From NCBI RefSeq assembly GCF_011397635.1, contig NC_064754.1, positions 28,562,543 through 28,626,542 of the forward strand: a stretch of 64,000 nucleotides of DNA, in the 5' to 3' direction. Made by a program: the position numbers and the translations under genes. Shown piece by piece: positions 11,456 through 22,107 of this stretch. The stretch's first letter is position 1, and the number at the start of each line of letters is the position of its first letter. Origin of the DNA: Epinephelus fuscoguttatus. Taxonomy: Eukaryota; Chordata; Actinopteri; Perciformes; Serranidae. Below the pieces are notes generated by a model. That model was not told the origin of the DNA, did no database searches, and worked only from the letters and a program-made list of their open reading frames with translations.

Positions 11456-12314
11456 GCTGTTGACTTTTTCAAATGAATATTTTTTTGGGCGCTTTGAGCA
11501 CCACAAGCCGAGTGCCATCTAGTTCCCTTATATTTAAAAGAAGGCAGACATCTCTACAGTCAATATCCCCAACATTCGGTAACTCATGCCAAAACAAGCT
11601 AGATTGATAAATAGCACTACAGCTAAGAGGAAATATATGTATTTTTGATTTTAGGGTAAACTTTGTTCCTCTAAGGTTTTGCAATAGTATGAAAACTAAG
11701 ATAAAAATTAGAAAAAAATAAATATAGCCTGTTCCTTTTATCAAACTTGCTTCCCTGGTATTTAATTTTCCAGCATTTGAGTCCTCCTCCCTTTGTGGCC
11801 AGCATTCATGGGTTGTGACATGTACAGGCAATTGTATGCAGCAGGTCGCCACCCAGATCAACAGATACACACACAGTAGAGAGGGAAGAAAGAAAAGTAC
11901 CTTTATTCAAAAAACTAAAAACATTCAGCAGTTATGACCTTTCAAACTAGATGTGGAACTGCAAATGAAAATATCAATAAATAAACAACAATCCAAAAGG
12001 ATACATGAGGTAATGAGGCAGTAGGAAGGCATACAAGCATAAAAACAATTTAAGAAGGAGGTTCTTAGAGTAAGGATTACTTATACAGGCAGACATCCTG
12101 AAAGCAGCAGTGAGAATCTGACTGCTAAAATGTGCTCCGGTAAGTTCAATGTGCTTGCATTGCAAATCACATTAAGAATTACAGACACTATGCAGCAATG
12201 GGTCGGGGCACTGTGAGGAGCAAGTAGAAGAAAAAAACTTTCCAAACCAGAAATCATTAAACCTTGAGAAACGTCTTTGAAATAATGTGTCTAACAGTAC
12301 TATGCTGGAGTGTC

Positions 12315-12700
12315 TATCCATCCATCCATACATTTTCATCTGCTTCTACCGGGCCGGGTCATGGGGGCAGCAGGCCAAGCAAAGCACACCACACGTGCCT
12401 CTCCCCAGCAACGCTTTCCAGCTCTTCCTGGGGGACCCAAAGGCGTTCCCAGCCCAGATGAGATATGATCCCTCCAGTGTGATCTGGGTCTGCCCCGGGG
12501 CCTCCTACCAGTGGGATGTCCCTGAAACACCTCCAGCAGGGGGCACCGAGCAGGCATCCTGATCAGACGCCTGAACTACCTCAACTGACCCCTTTTGATA
12601 CGAAAGAGTGGCAGCTCTACTTTGAGCTCCCACCGGAAGTATCCTGTCGCTATGGCTGAGCCCAGCAACCCCACGGAGAGAGCTCATTTCGACCGGAGTA
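12315..12700 (-). mobile_element. Rex3-like (RTE) LINE remnant, copy 1
   Basis: The minus strand encodes GHPTGRRPRGRPRSHWRD, typical of the C-terminal part of fish RTE-type polymerases. The element ends at CCATCCATCCATACA, which is a (GATG)n-type tail on the minus strand, as known for Rex3. It is degenerate and 5'-truncated. The homologous copy at 56935-57480 is longer. Confidence 0.7.
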
Positions 12701-13140
12701 ATAAATGAGGTGACTTTACATAACAACCTGTACAACCACTTGGGTTGTGATAACTGTCCATGCCAGGTAAACCATAATGTCCCTTTGTACTGAAATGCAA
12801 GTGGTATATTCTATATTTAAAACACCAACCAGGTCTATGCTTGTCCAGCCTAGAGTACTGTAGAAAGTGATGAGGTTTTCCATGTTCACCTTCTTCCTCA
12901 AATCTAAACTCAACCCTCTGGACCTTAAATACCCATTTTTGTCTATTTTTAGGAGGGGGATTTTGGGGGGAGATAGCATGTCAACAGCAGATGCCACATA
13001 GACGATATGAAAGCTGTTAACGTGAAGATTAATGTGAGGGTGAGGTGTAGCTCAGCTCAGCTCACCTGGCGCCTAATGATGTAACCAGATAGATACAATG
13101 ACAAGTGGGTCATTGTAAGCTTTCATTCATTGTTTATTCA
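12701..13140. other. intergenic, no gene recognised
   Basis: No supported exon, RNA or recognised repeat. Open frames on the minus strand are short and without domains. Confidence 0.35.
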
Positions 13141-13463
13141 TTTATTTTTTGTAACCGCTTGTCCTGCCAGGGGTCACAGGGGCCTGGAGCCTATCCCAGC
13201 TGACACTGGGTGAGAGGCAGGGTACCGCCTGGACAGGTCGCCAGACTATTGCAGGGCTGACACATAGAGACAGACAACCATTCACACTCACATTCACACC
13301 TACGAACAATTTAGACTCACCAATTAACCTGCATGTCTTTGGAGTGTGGGAGGAAGCTGGACTACCCGGAGAGACATGGTGAGAACGCACAAAAGGGCTC
13401 CCCCAACCTGGGTTTGAACAGGGAACCCTCTTACCGTACGGCGACAGTGCTAACCACCATGTG
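13141..13463. repeat. high-copy teleost interspersed repeat, copy 2
   Basis: It shares GGAGCCTATCCCAGCTGA, GGCTGACACATAGAGA and CACTCACATTCACACC, in the same order, with 2379-2686. It ends with CGACAGTGCTAACCACCA. This copy keeps a few segments lost from the first. Confidence 0.6.
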
Positions 13464-14549
13464 AAAACAGACATTGCTATATTAGCTGGAGGTTAAAATG
13501 CTGTCGGGAAAGGGATTTTTAACAAGCTACTCAAACTGACTGCATAAAAACATCTGTATTCTCCCGTCAATTTCATCATTGTAATTAAGTTCATAAGTTT
13601 AACATGTGACACATATGACTAAAGAACATGACCTCAGTGAATGACGTTCAGGTCAGACAGCGAAGTGTTGTAATTCTTCTTATGAATTCCCCGCTTCGGG
13701 TCAGCTTCCTCTCAGTAAACCTCAGCTGATTTACTTCTATGTTTCACTTCGTCTTAGCAGAATAGAGAACTTGTTTTTAAATAAACTCAAGTGCATTAAT
13801 TCATTCTTGAGTGTAATTTATATCTAAATACACTGTAAACATCTATAAACACTGTAATGATGCCTTGAGGCCTAAATTGTCAGTTACATCAAACATGTTA
13901 CCTTAATTTCAGTAATGATAAAATGAAAAGGCTACTATGCCAATGTAAAATATGGAAAGATAAAACATTCAAGTGAGTAAAGTGAGCACTGCCATCAAAC
14001 AGAGAGGTGTAATTCAATGAATCTGGAGGAGGTAATGGAGTCAGACATACACAGGGCCGGCTCCTTCAGCCTGTCTCTGTTTGTGTTACGTGCGAGACTG
14101 TTATGTCTCACCATCTCCTGCTAAAATTATCATACCATTTACTGGAACATGACCAACCCTAGGCCTAAAACATGCAGAGACAAGCTTAAAAAAGTCAATG
14201 AGCAATGAAATGACACTAAGATTAGTCAGTGTTTTGTGTAGCAACTGACTGTTGTACCCGAGATAGGTTTTGTTTCAACACTGGAGGGGACACGCAGATG
14301 AAACTGAGGATTTGGAGGTCCTCCACCAGAATTTTTTGAGCATCAGACACTTCATTTTTTGCATTCTAGTGAATTTTTATGACACGCTGTGTCTTTTCTG
14401 CATCAATTTATGGTGTAAATGTCTTTAATTGTGTCAAAGTAAAAGTCCTCTGCTATTTTCCCCTGCATCCTTCCTGAAATCATTATCTATGCAAGGTACA
14501 GTATGCCTGTTTTATTCAGATAAGAGCTTATTTACAGTATGAACTGATA
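13464..14549. other. intergenic, no gene recognised
   Basis: AT-rich sequence without a supported exon or a repeat I can name. Confidence 0.35.
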
Positions 14550-15250
14550 TAATAGTAACTTTATTCATATAGCACCTTTAAAAGCAGAGTTTACAAAGTG
14601 CTTTGACAAACAAAGGCAAAAGCCGAAATGGGATACTCAGAAGGCAATATAGCAACAGAAAGCCAAACAGTCCTACAAGACATAAGCGAGACAAAGCTAG
14701 GGTAGAGATAAGACAAAGTTAAAACAAGAGGACAAAATATGCAGGATGCTAAATGTCTATATAGATAAATAAATAAAAAGGCCAAAAACAACAAAAGCAA
14801 TAAAAATGACTAAATAAAAAGGAAATTAAATGAATAAAAAGACAACATCACATAAAAGCAAGTCTGTAAAAATGGGTTTTAAGAAGTGATTTAAAAGAAG
14901 TCCCTGATTCTGCAAGCCTTATCTCTTCAGTCAGGTCGTTCCAAAGCCAAAGGGCCCTGATGGCAAAAGCATGGTCACCTTTAGTTTAAAGCCTCGACTT
15001 TAGGACAGCCAGAAGGACCCACCTGAGGATCTGGCTGCAAACTAGCTCATATTAGGTCAACATTTTGGCTATTTAGCTTGGGGCCAGATGAGCTGTAAAG
15101 GTGATCAGTAAAATCCAAAAATCAATTCTAAAATACACAGGAAGCCAGTGGAGAGAGGTCAGGATTGGGGTGATGTGATGTCATCTGCTGCTGCATTCTG
15201 AACTAGTTGGAGGTGGGAGAGTGACGCAAATCCAAACGAATCAAAGATCT
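14550..15250 (-). mobile_element. LINE remnant (L2/Rex1-type), minus strand
   Basis: At the plus-strand left end, TTTATTCATATAGCACCTTT is the reverse complement of a typical LINE tail (AAAGGTGCTATATGAATAAA). Around 15120-15220 the minus strand encodes pieces of the usual polymerase C-terminus across frameshifts: HLQLVQNAAA and ITPILTSLHWLPVYFRIDF. The element is broken by indels and stops. Confidence 0.6.
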
Positions 15251-16850
15251 TTGTCACATCCTGGAAATTATTTTTGGCTCATAACTGACCTATAAAGCAT
15301 TATTATAGAATTTATCGAGAGAATAATGAGGAAGCGGTTCTGATGAGTAGTGATGATAATACAGTACCGCACAGTTCATTTAAGGTTTCCTGTTCGCGCA
15401 GTGGTGAAATGTAACCAAGTACATTTACTTAACTATCAATCAATATGTGTCACATGAAGTCATAAAACATGACTTCAGTGAAATACAATCATCAGTTTCA
15501 TCAATTTGTGCACTCAAAACAGTGTAATAATAATAGTGATAATAATAAATACATGTCTATGGGGATCAGGCTTAGAATCCTTGTGGCCTGAGGGCAGAAG
15601 CCTTTCCTGACCCTGGTGTAACCCATACCTTCTTCCTGACCTCAGCAGGGTTGGGGTCTTTAATGATTCTTCTGACCTTATTTTTTGCAGTGCCTGGTGT
15701 AAACATCCTTTAGGCAGGGTAGAGCTGAATCAATCACCCTTTGCAGGGCCTTGCGGTCCTGTTGAGTACTGTTTCCGTACCAGGCTGAGATGTTCCCCAT
15801 CAGGACGCTCTTGATGGTGCCAGGAATAGAAATTCCTCAGTGTTGGAGGGGATTCCTGGAATTTCCTCAGGCATCTAAGGTCTTGTGGTCTAACGTTACC
15901 ACACAACTTTATCCAAAGGAGACACTTTTCTCAGTTGAGATGTGATTTAAAGTGTAAAAAATACACCTCGTCGCCCAGCCTCTCAGGATACCTTGTGTCG
16001 GAGGTGCATGTACCCCATGCACACCGTTTGACCAATTTTAAACTTCAAATCTCTGAAAAAGCTCATAAAACCAAACAAAACTGACTTTCTGTAATGCATT
16101 TCAATGAACATCCAGGCAGAGAATGTCCAAGTTTATGGGAATGGCTATACGCACTGTGATTGGCTCATCGCATTTGAGGGCGGGATTTAGCCATAGGTCA
16201 ATTCCTCCTTTATCAGACTTCACCTCTTTTTTCATTCACAGAACGGGGTTGCACAAGGAAATTTTCAGAGCAAAATAAAACAGGCTGCAGTGAGAGTCTG
16301 TCTCCATGGGATATCTAAAAATAGTGGCCTTGTGCATTTAGTCCTTCTCAGGCAAGCTCAGGGGTTTAGTGTTTCCGGAGCCCACAGGAACGATGCTCTG
16401 CAACACTTTTTTTTTTCTCTGAGTAAGAATTGGGATATATGCTGACTTGTTTGAAAATGATATATATAAACGCTTGAAGATCCTCTCATTACTAAAAGTG
16501 TATGTCATAGAAAAACTAATGGAGTTAGAGTTGTCAAAATGAAATGTAATGTGTGTTGATAGAGTCACATTGTCAACTCATGCATTGAGTAATATTACAA
16601 GTAAATGTTCCACCTTAAAAGTTGCTGGCTGTTGGCCAGGTGAATTAAGTTATTTGTTTCTCAGTCTACAGCTGCTGAGAGAGGCAGCAAAATATCCTTT
16701 CATTTTGTAGTTACAGTTTACTAATAAAACTCTCCACAGTATGAACAGTGGTTACATGAGCCTCAGAACCAGCCACAACTCAGCCCTGAGCAGAGTGACC
16801 GTCCTCTATAGACCAATCAACAGACTGCAGCGTTCACAACTCTACATTTT
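15251..16850. other. intergenic with an unclassified repeat
   Basis: Positions 15403-15430 (GTGGTGAAATGTAACCAAGT) resemble the end of the CAGTGGTGGAA MITE family seen at 30945 and 39575. Positions 15550-15880 contain a segment (TTTGCAGGGCCTTGCGGTCC, GGCTGAGATGTTCCCCATCA) that I take to be a dispersed repeat. No gene is seen. Confidence 0.35.
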
Positions 16851-17437
16851 AGTACCAGATCTGTGTGCTAGGTACCCCAACAGAGGGGGGACCAAGAATG
16901 TGGATGACATGGTTGGTACCATCAGCAACTTTTAATTGTGGAAACGGAAGAAAAGCGCACCGAACTGCTCGGTGGAAACAGTGGTATGGAGAAGCAACGT
17001 TTAGTTTTTATGCTCCACATATCTGGAAAAAAATCCCAGAAAACTGCAAGTCTGCACCAACTCTCACTTCTTTTAAATTAAGGTTGAAGACTTATCTGTT
17101 TTCCGCTGCCTTTTATTAAATGAAATATTTACTCATTTCTTACACTGCACTGTAAATTTTATTATTCAAGAACTTTTATTGATTGACTGCAACTTTATTA
17201 AACTCCATTTATTATTATTATTATTATATAAGTGTTTTATCTCTGCACCTCTTGTCTGCACTTTTGCTATTTTTAATGGTGATTTTTAAAAAAAAAAAAA
17301 AAAAAAAGTAAATCATTTAGAATTAAATTTACCTTTTACATCTTTTTTCTCTTTATTCTTTTATTGTAAATCTGTAAAGCACTTTGAATTGCCCTGGTGT
17401 ATGAAATGTGCTATACAAATAAAGCTGCCTTACCTTG
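16851..17437 (+). mobile_element. LINE 3' end (L2-type) with 3' tail
   Basis: The frame ending at 17119 finishes FSFYAPHIWKKIPENCKSAP then SFKLRLKTYLFSAAFY, the characteristic end of fish L2-type polymerases. The 3' untranslated part ends GTGCTATACAAATAAAGCTG and TGCCTTACCTTG. The upstream part of the element is missing. Confidence 0.7.
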
Positions 17438-17639
17438 TCTATTTTTACTTTTTTTTTTTTACTTGAACTTTTATTGATATGTCTGCAGAAGTGCTTAAAC
17501 CTGATAAGAAAAGAAATGAAAAAGAGGGAGTTAGTGGTTACAGAGGGTTTGTGTGTGTCTCAGTGAGTTGTGGATCTACTGGATAAGTTAGCCAAAATAG
17601 AAAGAAATATTGGTCCATTCATGTTGCTTCTGGAGTCGG

Positions 17640-18000
17640 TGTCAAGATTCTTGGAAAAGTAGGTACCAGAAAGGTGACAAGCTGCCACCTCCATGGAGAT
17701 CATCTCCAGAGATGACTAAAACCACAGTCCCTGTTTCAGCTGGGCTGCGTCCTTCCAGTTTGTTGCTATAAGTCTTTCAGCTGTCATGCATCCAGTGGTT
17801 ACAATTTGTGTTTGACCAGCATCCTTTTACAGTAGGATTCAAAAGACACAATGTTGGGTCACAGTGAACAGTGGCACCGATCATTTTTCCCAGGGGAAAA
17901 AGGGACTGTGTAACATCATCCCAGAAGGTTTGAATCTTAGGACAAGTCCATACCATATGATAAAAAGTATCTTTAGCTTGCTGAGCCAACAAAGATCAGA
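17640..18000 (-). mobile_element. L1/Tx1-type ORF2 C-terminal remnant
   Basis: On the minus strand, 17992 to 17777 encodes DTFYHMVWTCPKIQTFWDDV, matching the conserved H-M-W-C-P-K-x-x-x-F-W region near the end of L1/Tx1 LINE ORF2 proteins. The frame continues a short way past the stop at 17777 and is then lost. It is an old fragment. Confidence 0.55.
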
Positions 18001-18556
18001 GTTGCCTTGTTTTACTGATCTGAATACTCCTTCTACCACGGCAGCTGTGTGGCTCTGCTGCTCTTTTCCTAACACTCCAAAACAAGTGCCATTATAATAG
18101 CTGGCCCTCTGATATGAAGTCCTGCCTCCCTCTGGCTGGCTGCAAACTGTAGTGGGGGAGGGTGTGGGGTCAGAAGAGAGGTGGAAACACATAAAAATTA
18201 TAGACATATATACATAGACGCCGCATTGACTGCCGCTGCCTATTGGAGCCGACGTCCTCGCCGGCCGCCATCTTGGATGGGTCTCGCTTCGCCTCCACAG
18301 TGCATTCACTTCTACTGAGGAAGGAGCTGTATGCACAAGTAAAATAGAATAACTCGCTGAATTTTCAACTGATTTTCACGCAGTTTGGTTTGTTACAAAT
18401 GGCACACATGTAGTTATGATACAGGATGCTTTCGTACATTAAAAATGCGGGATTTCATGCTTTAATACTTTCTGCAGATAGCAACAGCATGTTATTTAGA
18501 TCACAACACAGTGCTTTTATTCACCTCAACGCCAGAGTGGGATATATATATATATA

Positions 18557-20185
18557 CAGTACAGGCCAAAAGTTTGGACACACCTTCTCATTCAATGCGT
18601 TTTCTTTATTTTCATGACTATTTACATTGTAGATTCTCACTGAAGGCATCAAAACTATGAATGAACACATGTGGAGTTATGTACTTAACAAAACAGGTGA
18701 AATAACTGAAAACATGTTTTATATTCTAGTTTCTTCAAAATAGCCACCCTTTGCTCTGATTACTGCTTTGCACACTCTTGGCATTCTCTCCATGAGCTTC
18801 AAGAGGTAGTCACCTGAAATGGTTTCCACTTCACAGGTGTGCCTTATCGGGGTTAATTAGTGGAATTTCTTGCTTTATCAATGGGGTTGGGACCATCAGT
18901 TGTGTTGTGCAGAAGTCAGGTTAATACACAGCCGACAGCCCTATTGGACAACTGTTAAAATTCATATTATGGCAAGAACCAATCAGCTAACTAAAGAAAA
19001 ATGAGTGGCCATCATTACTTTAAGAAATGAAGGTCAGTCAGTCCGAAAAATTGCAAAAACTTTAAATGTGTCCCCAAGTGGAGTCGCAAAAACCATCAAG
19101 CGCTACAACGAAACTGGCACACATGAGGACCGACCCAGGAAAGGAAGACCAAGAGTCACCTCTGCTTCTGAGGATAAGTTCATCCAAGTCACCAGCCTCA
19201 GAAATCGCAAGTTAACAGCAGCTCAGATCAGAGACCAGATGAATGCCACACAGAGTTCTAGCAGCAGACCCATCTCTAGAACAACTGTTAAGAGGAGACC
19301 GCGCGAATCAGGCCTTCATGGTCAAATAGCTGCTAGGAAACCACTGCTAAGGAGAGGCAACAAGCAGAAGAGATTTGTTTGGGCCAAGAAACACAAGGAA
19401 TGGACATTAGACCAGTGGAAATCTGTGCTTTGGTCTGATGAGTCCAAATTTGAGATCTTTGGTTCCAACCGCCGTGTCTTTGTGAGACGCAGAAAAGGTG
19501 AACGGATGGATTCCACATGCCTGGTTCCCACTGTGAAGCATGGAGGAGGAGGTGTGATGGTGTGGGGGTGTTTTGCTGGTGACACTGTTGGGGATTTATT
19601 CAAAATTGAAGGCACACTGAACCAGCATGGCTACCACAGCATCCTGCAGCGACATGCCATCCCATCTGGTTTGCGTTTAGTTGGACGATCATTTATTTTT
19701 CAACAGGACAATGACCCCAAACACACCTCCAGGCTGTGTAAGGCCTATTTGACCAAGAAGGAGAGTGATGGAGTGCTGCGGCAGATGACCTGGCCTCCAC
19801 AGTCACCGGACCTGAACCCAATCGAGATGGTTTGGGGTGAGCTGGACCGCAGAGTGAAGGCAAAGGGGCCAACAAGTGCTAAACACCTCTGGGAACTCCT
19901 TCAAGACTGTTGGAAAACCATTTCAAGTGACTACCTCTTGAAGCTCATCGAGAGAATGCCAAGAGTGTGCAAAGCAGTAATCAGAGCAAAGGGTGGCTAT
20001 TTTGAAGAAACTAGAATATAAAACATGTTTTCAGTTATTTCACCTTTTTTTTGTTAAGTACATAACTCCACATGTGTTCATTCATAGTTTTGATGCCTTC
20101 AGTGAGAATCTACAATGTAAATAGTCATGAAAATAAAGAAAACGCATTGAATGAGAAGGTGTGTCCAAACTTTTGGCCTGTACTG
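18557..20185 (+). mobile_element. Tc1/mariner DD38E-type transposon, copy 1
   Basis: The element is bounded by TA target duplications (18555-18556 and 20186-20187) and begins CAGTACAGGCCAAAAG. Its terminal inverted repeats are about 273 bp long (18557 to about 18829 and about 19912 to 20185). The right repeat includes the last 36 or so codons of the transposase. Length is 1629 bp. It lies within the composite inverted-repeat structure. Confidence 0.95.
18969..20021 (+). pseudogene. Tc1 transposase (DD38E) with early stop
   Basis: The frame starts ATG (MARTNQLTKEK) at 18969. A TGA at 19002-19004 stands where copy 2 has CGA, a CpG-type mutation, so translation would end after 11 codons. From 19005 the frame is open for 338 codons. 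The N-terminal HTH region (QSVRKIAKTLNVSPSG) and linker GRPR are intact. Catalytic residues are D in LWSDESKFEIF, D in FQQDNDPKHTS and E in SPDLNPIEMVW. Counting residues gives 38 between the second D and the E, against 34 in Sleeping Beauty-type elements. It would bind the TIRs and cut and paste at TA sites, but this copy is probably inactive. Confidence 0.9.
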
Positions 20186-20214
20186 TATGTAGCATATTAT
20201 GTATAGCATAATAT

Positions 20215-20590
20215 GTAGATCTGAGGTTTGCTCAAACTGTCAGCTCCTTTAAATCAGGGTTAAAAACACTATTGTTTACTGAAGCGTACTCTTAGATTAA
20301 ATACTTACCTGCTGTATTCTACTGCCCGTACTTTTTAACTACACACTGCTGATTTATGCCTTTTATTATTCTACTTCTTTTCTTATCCTGACGGTTCAAT
20401 GTACTGAGCCTGTTTTTATTTTATGTTACTGCATTTTATTATTATCACTATCATTCTCAATTTCTATTTCCCTTTTCAATCGACTGTTTTTATTGTTTTA
20501 AATAGTGTCTTGTTGCTTTTAATGTCTCTGTAAAGCACTTTGAACTACCTTGTGTTGAATTGTGCTATACAAATAAACTTGCCTTGCCTT
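20215..20590 (+). mobile_element. LINE 3' tail fragment
   Basis: A short frame encodes TVSSFKSGLKTLLFTEAY, again the end of an L2-type polymerase. It is followed by a tail with GTAAAGCACTTTGAACTACC and GTGCTATACAAATAAACTTG. It lies inside the composite element, directly after the Tc1 insertion. Confidence 0.6.
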
Positions 20591-21027
20591 GCCTAGCACA
20601 CCTTTGTGCACATATTCACTTTTCCACCAGCTGTGCTGCAAATATCCCCTGCTGCTCATCCTTCTGTATCTTTTTTCAAATTATCTTGACCACAGTCCCA
20701 TTTTCATAGTTATAATACCAATACCAAAATTAATTTCAGTGTTTATGTAAATACTGAAAATGTTTTACTACTTTTGAGGGATCACAGCAGTCAGTGTAAT
20801 AAGAATAACTTTACTAATCCCTGAAAAGAAAATTTCAAAGAAGTCTGTAAGATCATCTATTTAACAAAGAATTATTAAGTCTGATGGCTGTGGGTATAAA
20901 AGAGAGTGGGTGTGTGTGAGAAATAAACTCAATCAACAATAGAGCTTTTTCTTTATTAAAATATATTAATAAATTTATTAATATGCTATACTATGTTTTG
21001 TATTGTGTATATTGTGTTTATACAGTG

Positions 21028-21028
<1 letters not shown>

Positions 21029-21108
<80 letters not shown>
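21029..21108. repeat. (ATCT)n then (AT)n microsatellite
   Basis: About eight ATCT units run directly into about 23 AT units, next to the right arm of the composite inverted repeat. Confidence 0.9.
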
Positions 21109-21110
<2 letters not shown>

Positions 21111-21837
21111 ATCCCACTCTGGGGTTGAGATGAATAAAATAACTGTGTTGTGACCTAAATAACATGCTGTTGCTATCTGCAGGAAGTATTAAAGCATGAA
21201 ATCCCGCATTTTTAATGTACGAAAGCATCCTGTATCATAACTACATGTGTGCCGTTTGTAACAAACCAAACCGCGTGAAAATCAGTTGAAAATTCAGCGA
21301 GTTATTCTATTTTACTTGTGCATACAGCTCCTTCCTCAATAGAAGTGAATGCACTGTGGAGGCGAAGCGAGACCCATCCAAAATGGCGGCCGGCGAGGAC
21401 GCGCTCAGGCAGTCGATGCGGCGTCTATGTATATATGTCTATGATAAAAATAACTTGAGACACCAGAAAGGAGGGGAAAAAGGAGGAAATTTGAGTATGG
21501 AGGGAGGAAGAGGAGATGAATATGTGTGGGAGATGGTTAAGGTTACCAATACTGCTGCTGCAATCTGTTCAGCTGAGACTCTTGAGCATAACTTTCCCCT
21601 ACCAGAGGGACAAAGGGCTTCCAGGAAGTAGATAAGGGAAGTCTGATTCCGGAACAAATTCCTTCCAGTAGGCACTAAAGATAAAAAAAAAAAAAGAATA
21701 ATAGTGAAGCTCTGCTGCTTGTGTGCAGCCTTTATGTGTTCGTGTAAATGTGTTGGGGGACTTTAACTCAGCTGGCTGCTCACAGGCTGAATAACTCAGG
21801 GTCACAGTGGGGATCAGTCCTCTGTTGACACAGTACC

Positions 21838-21847
21838 GGAATTTCCC
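21838..21847 (-). promoter_or_regulatory. NF-kappaB-type site upstream of ICAM-like gene 2
   Basis: GGAATTTCCC reads GGGAAATTCC on the minus strand, a full match to the kappaB consensus GGGRNNYYCC. It lies about 260 bp before the start codon. The human ICAM1 promoter is known to use TGGAAATTCC. Use in this fish gene is inferred. Confidence 0.4.
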
Positions 21848-22011
21848 CCAAAATGCCTCGGAAATCCTCCCTGATCGCTCACCAGTTTCGATTTCGAGTG
21901 TCTAATAGGGTGACTGGAAACCATCGGTAATGTCGGGAATGTCTCCCTCACTGCTCTGAGCCTCTTCAGGGAAAAGGGGGAGTGGACTCTGATTTTTTTT
22001 AAGTGTTTCTA

Positions 22012-22023
22012 ACTTTCAATTTT
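22012..22023 (-). promoter_or_regulatory. IRF/ISRE-like element upstream of ICAM-like gene 2
   Basis: Read on the minus strand this is AAAATTGAAAGT, 10 of 12 positions of GAAANNGAAACT. It lies about 85-95 bp before the start codon and differs at one base from the motif upstream of gene 1. Confidence 0.35.
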
Positions 22024-22107
22024 GAGTCGCAGTCTCTCTGGCCATCTTTGGGCTCGACCGTTTGTATTACCGTGCATCTCGTTCGCTTACAATACCCACC
22101 GGAGACA

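Larger units (their letters stand above)
18191..21451. mobile_element. composite element with about 340-bp terminal inverted repeats and 8-bp flanking repeat
   Basis: The left arm (18199 to about 18545) and the right arm (about 21106 to 21443) are inverted copies with a few substitutions. The outer ends read ATAGACATATATACATAGAC on the left and the inverse on the right. Both sides are flanked by ATAAAAAT (18191-18198 and 21444-21451), a possible 8-bp target-site duplication of the kind made by hAT or P-like transposases. The interior has no transposase of its own: it holds a Tc1 element, a LINE tail and microsatellites. The family is unknown to me. Confidence 0.65.

Noticed and set aside
11469-11870. 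133-codon minus-strand open frame
   Set aside because: No recognisable domain. Its upstream part (CACCCAGATCAACAGA) recurs at 51550-51570, so it is partly dispersed-repeat sequence.
19322-19615. 97-codon antisense frame in Tc1 copy 1 (and its twin at 48083-48376)
   Set aside because: It is a mirror of the transposase coding region and is present in both copies for that reason only.
21029-21062. Regular ATCT repeats as a possible CRISPR-like array
   Set aside because: Unit length is four bases with no spacers; this is a microsatellite in a vertebrate genome.
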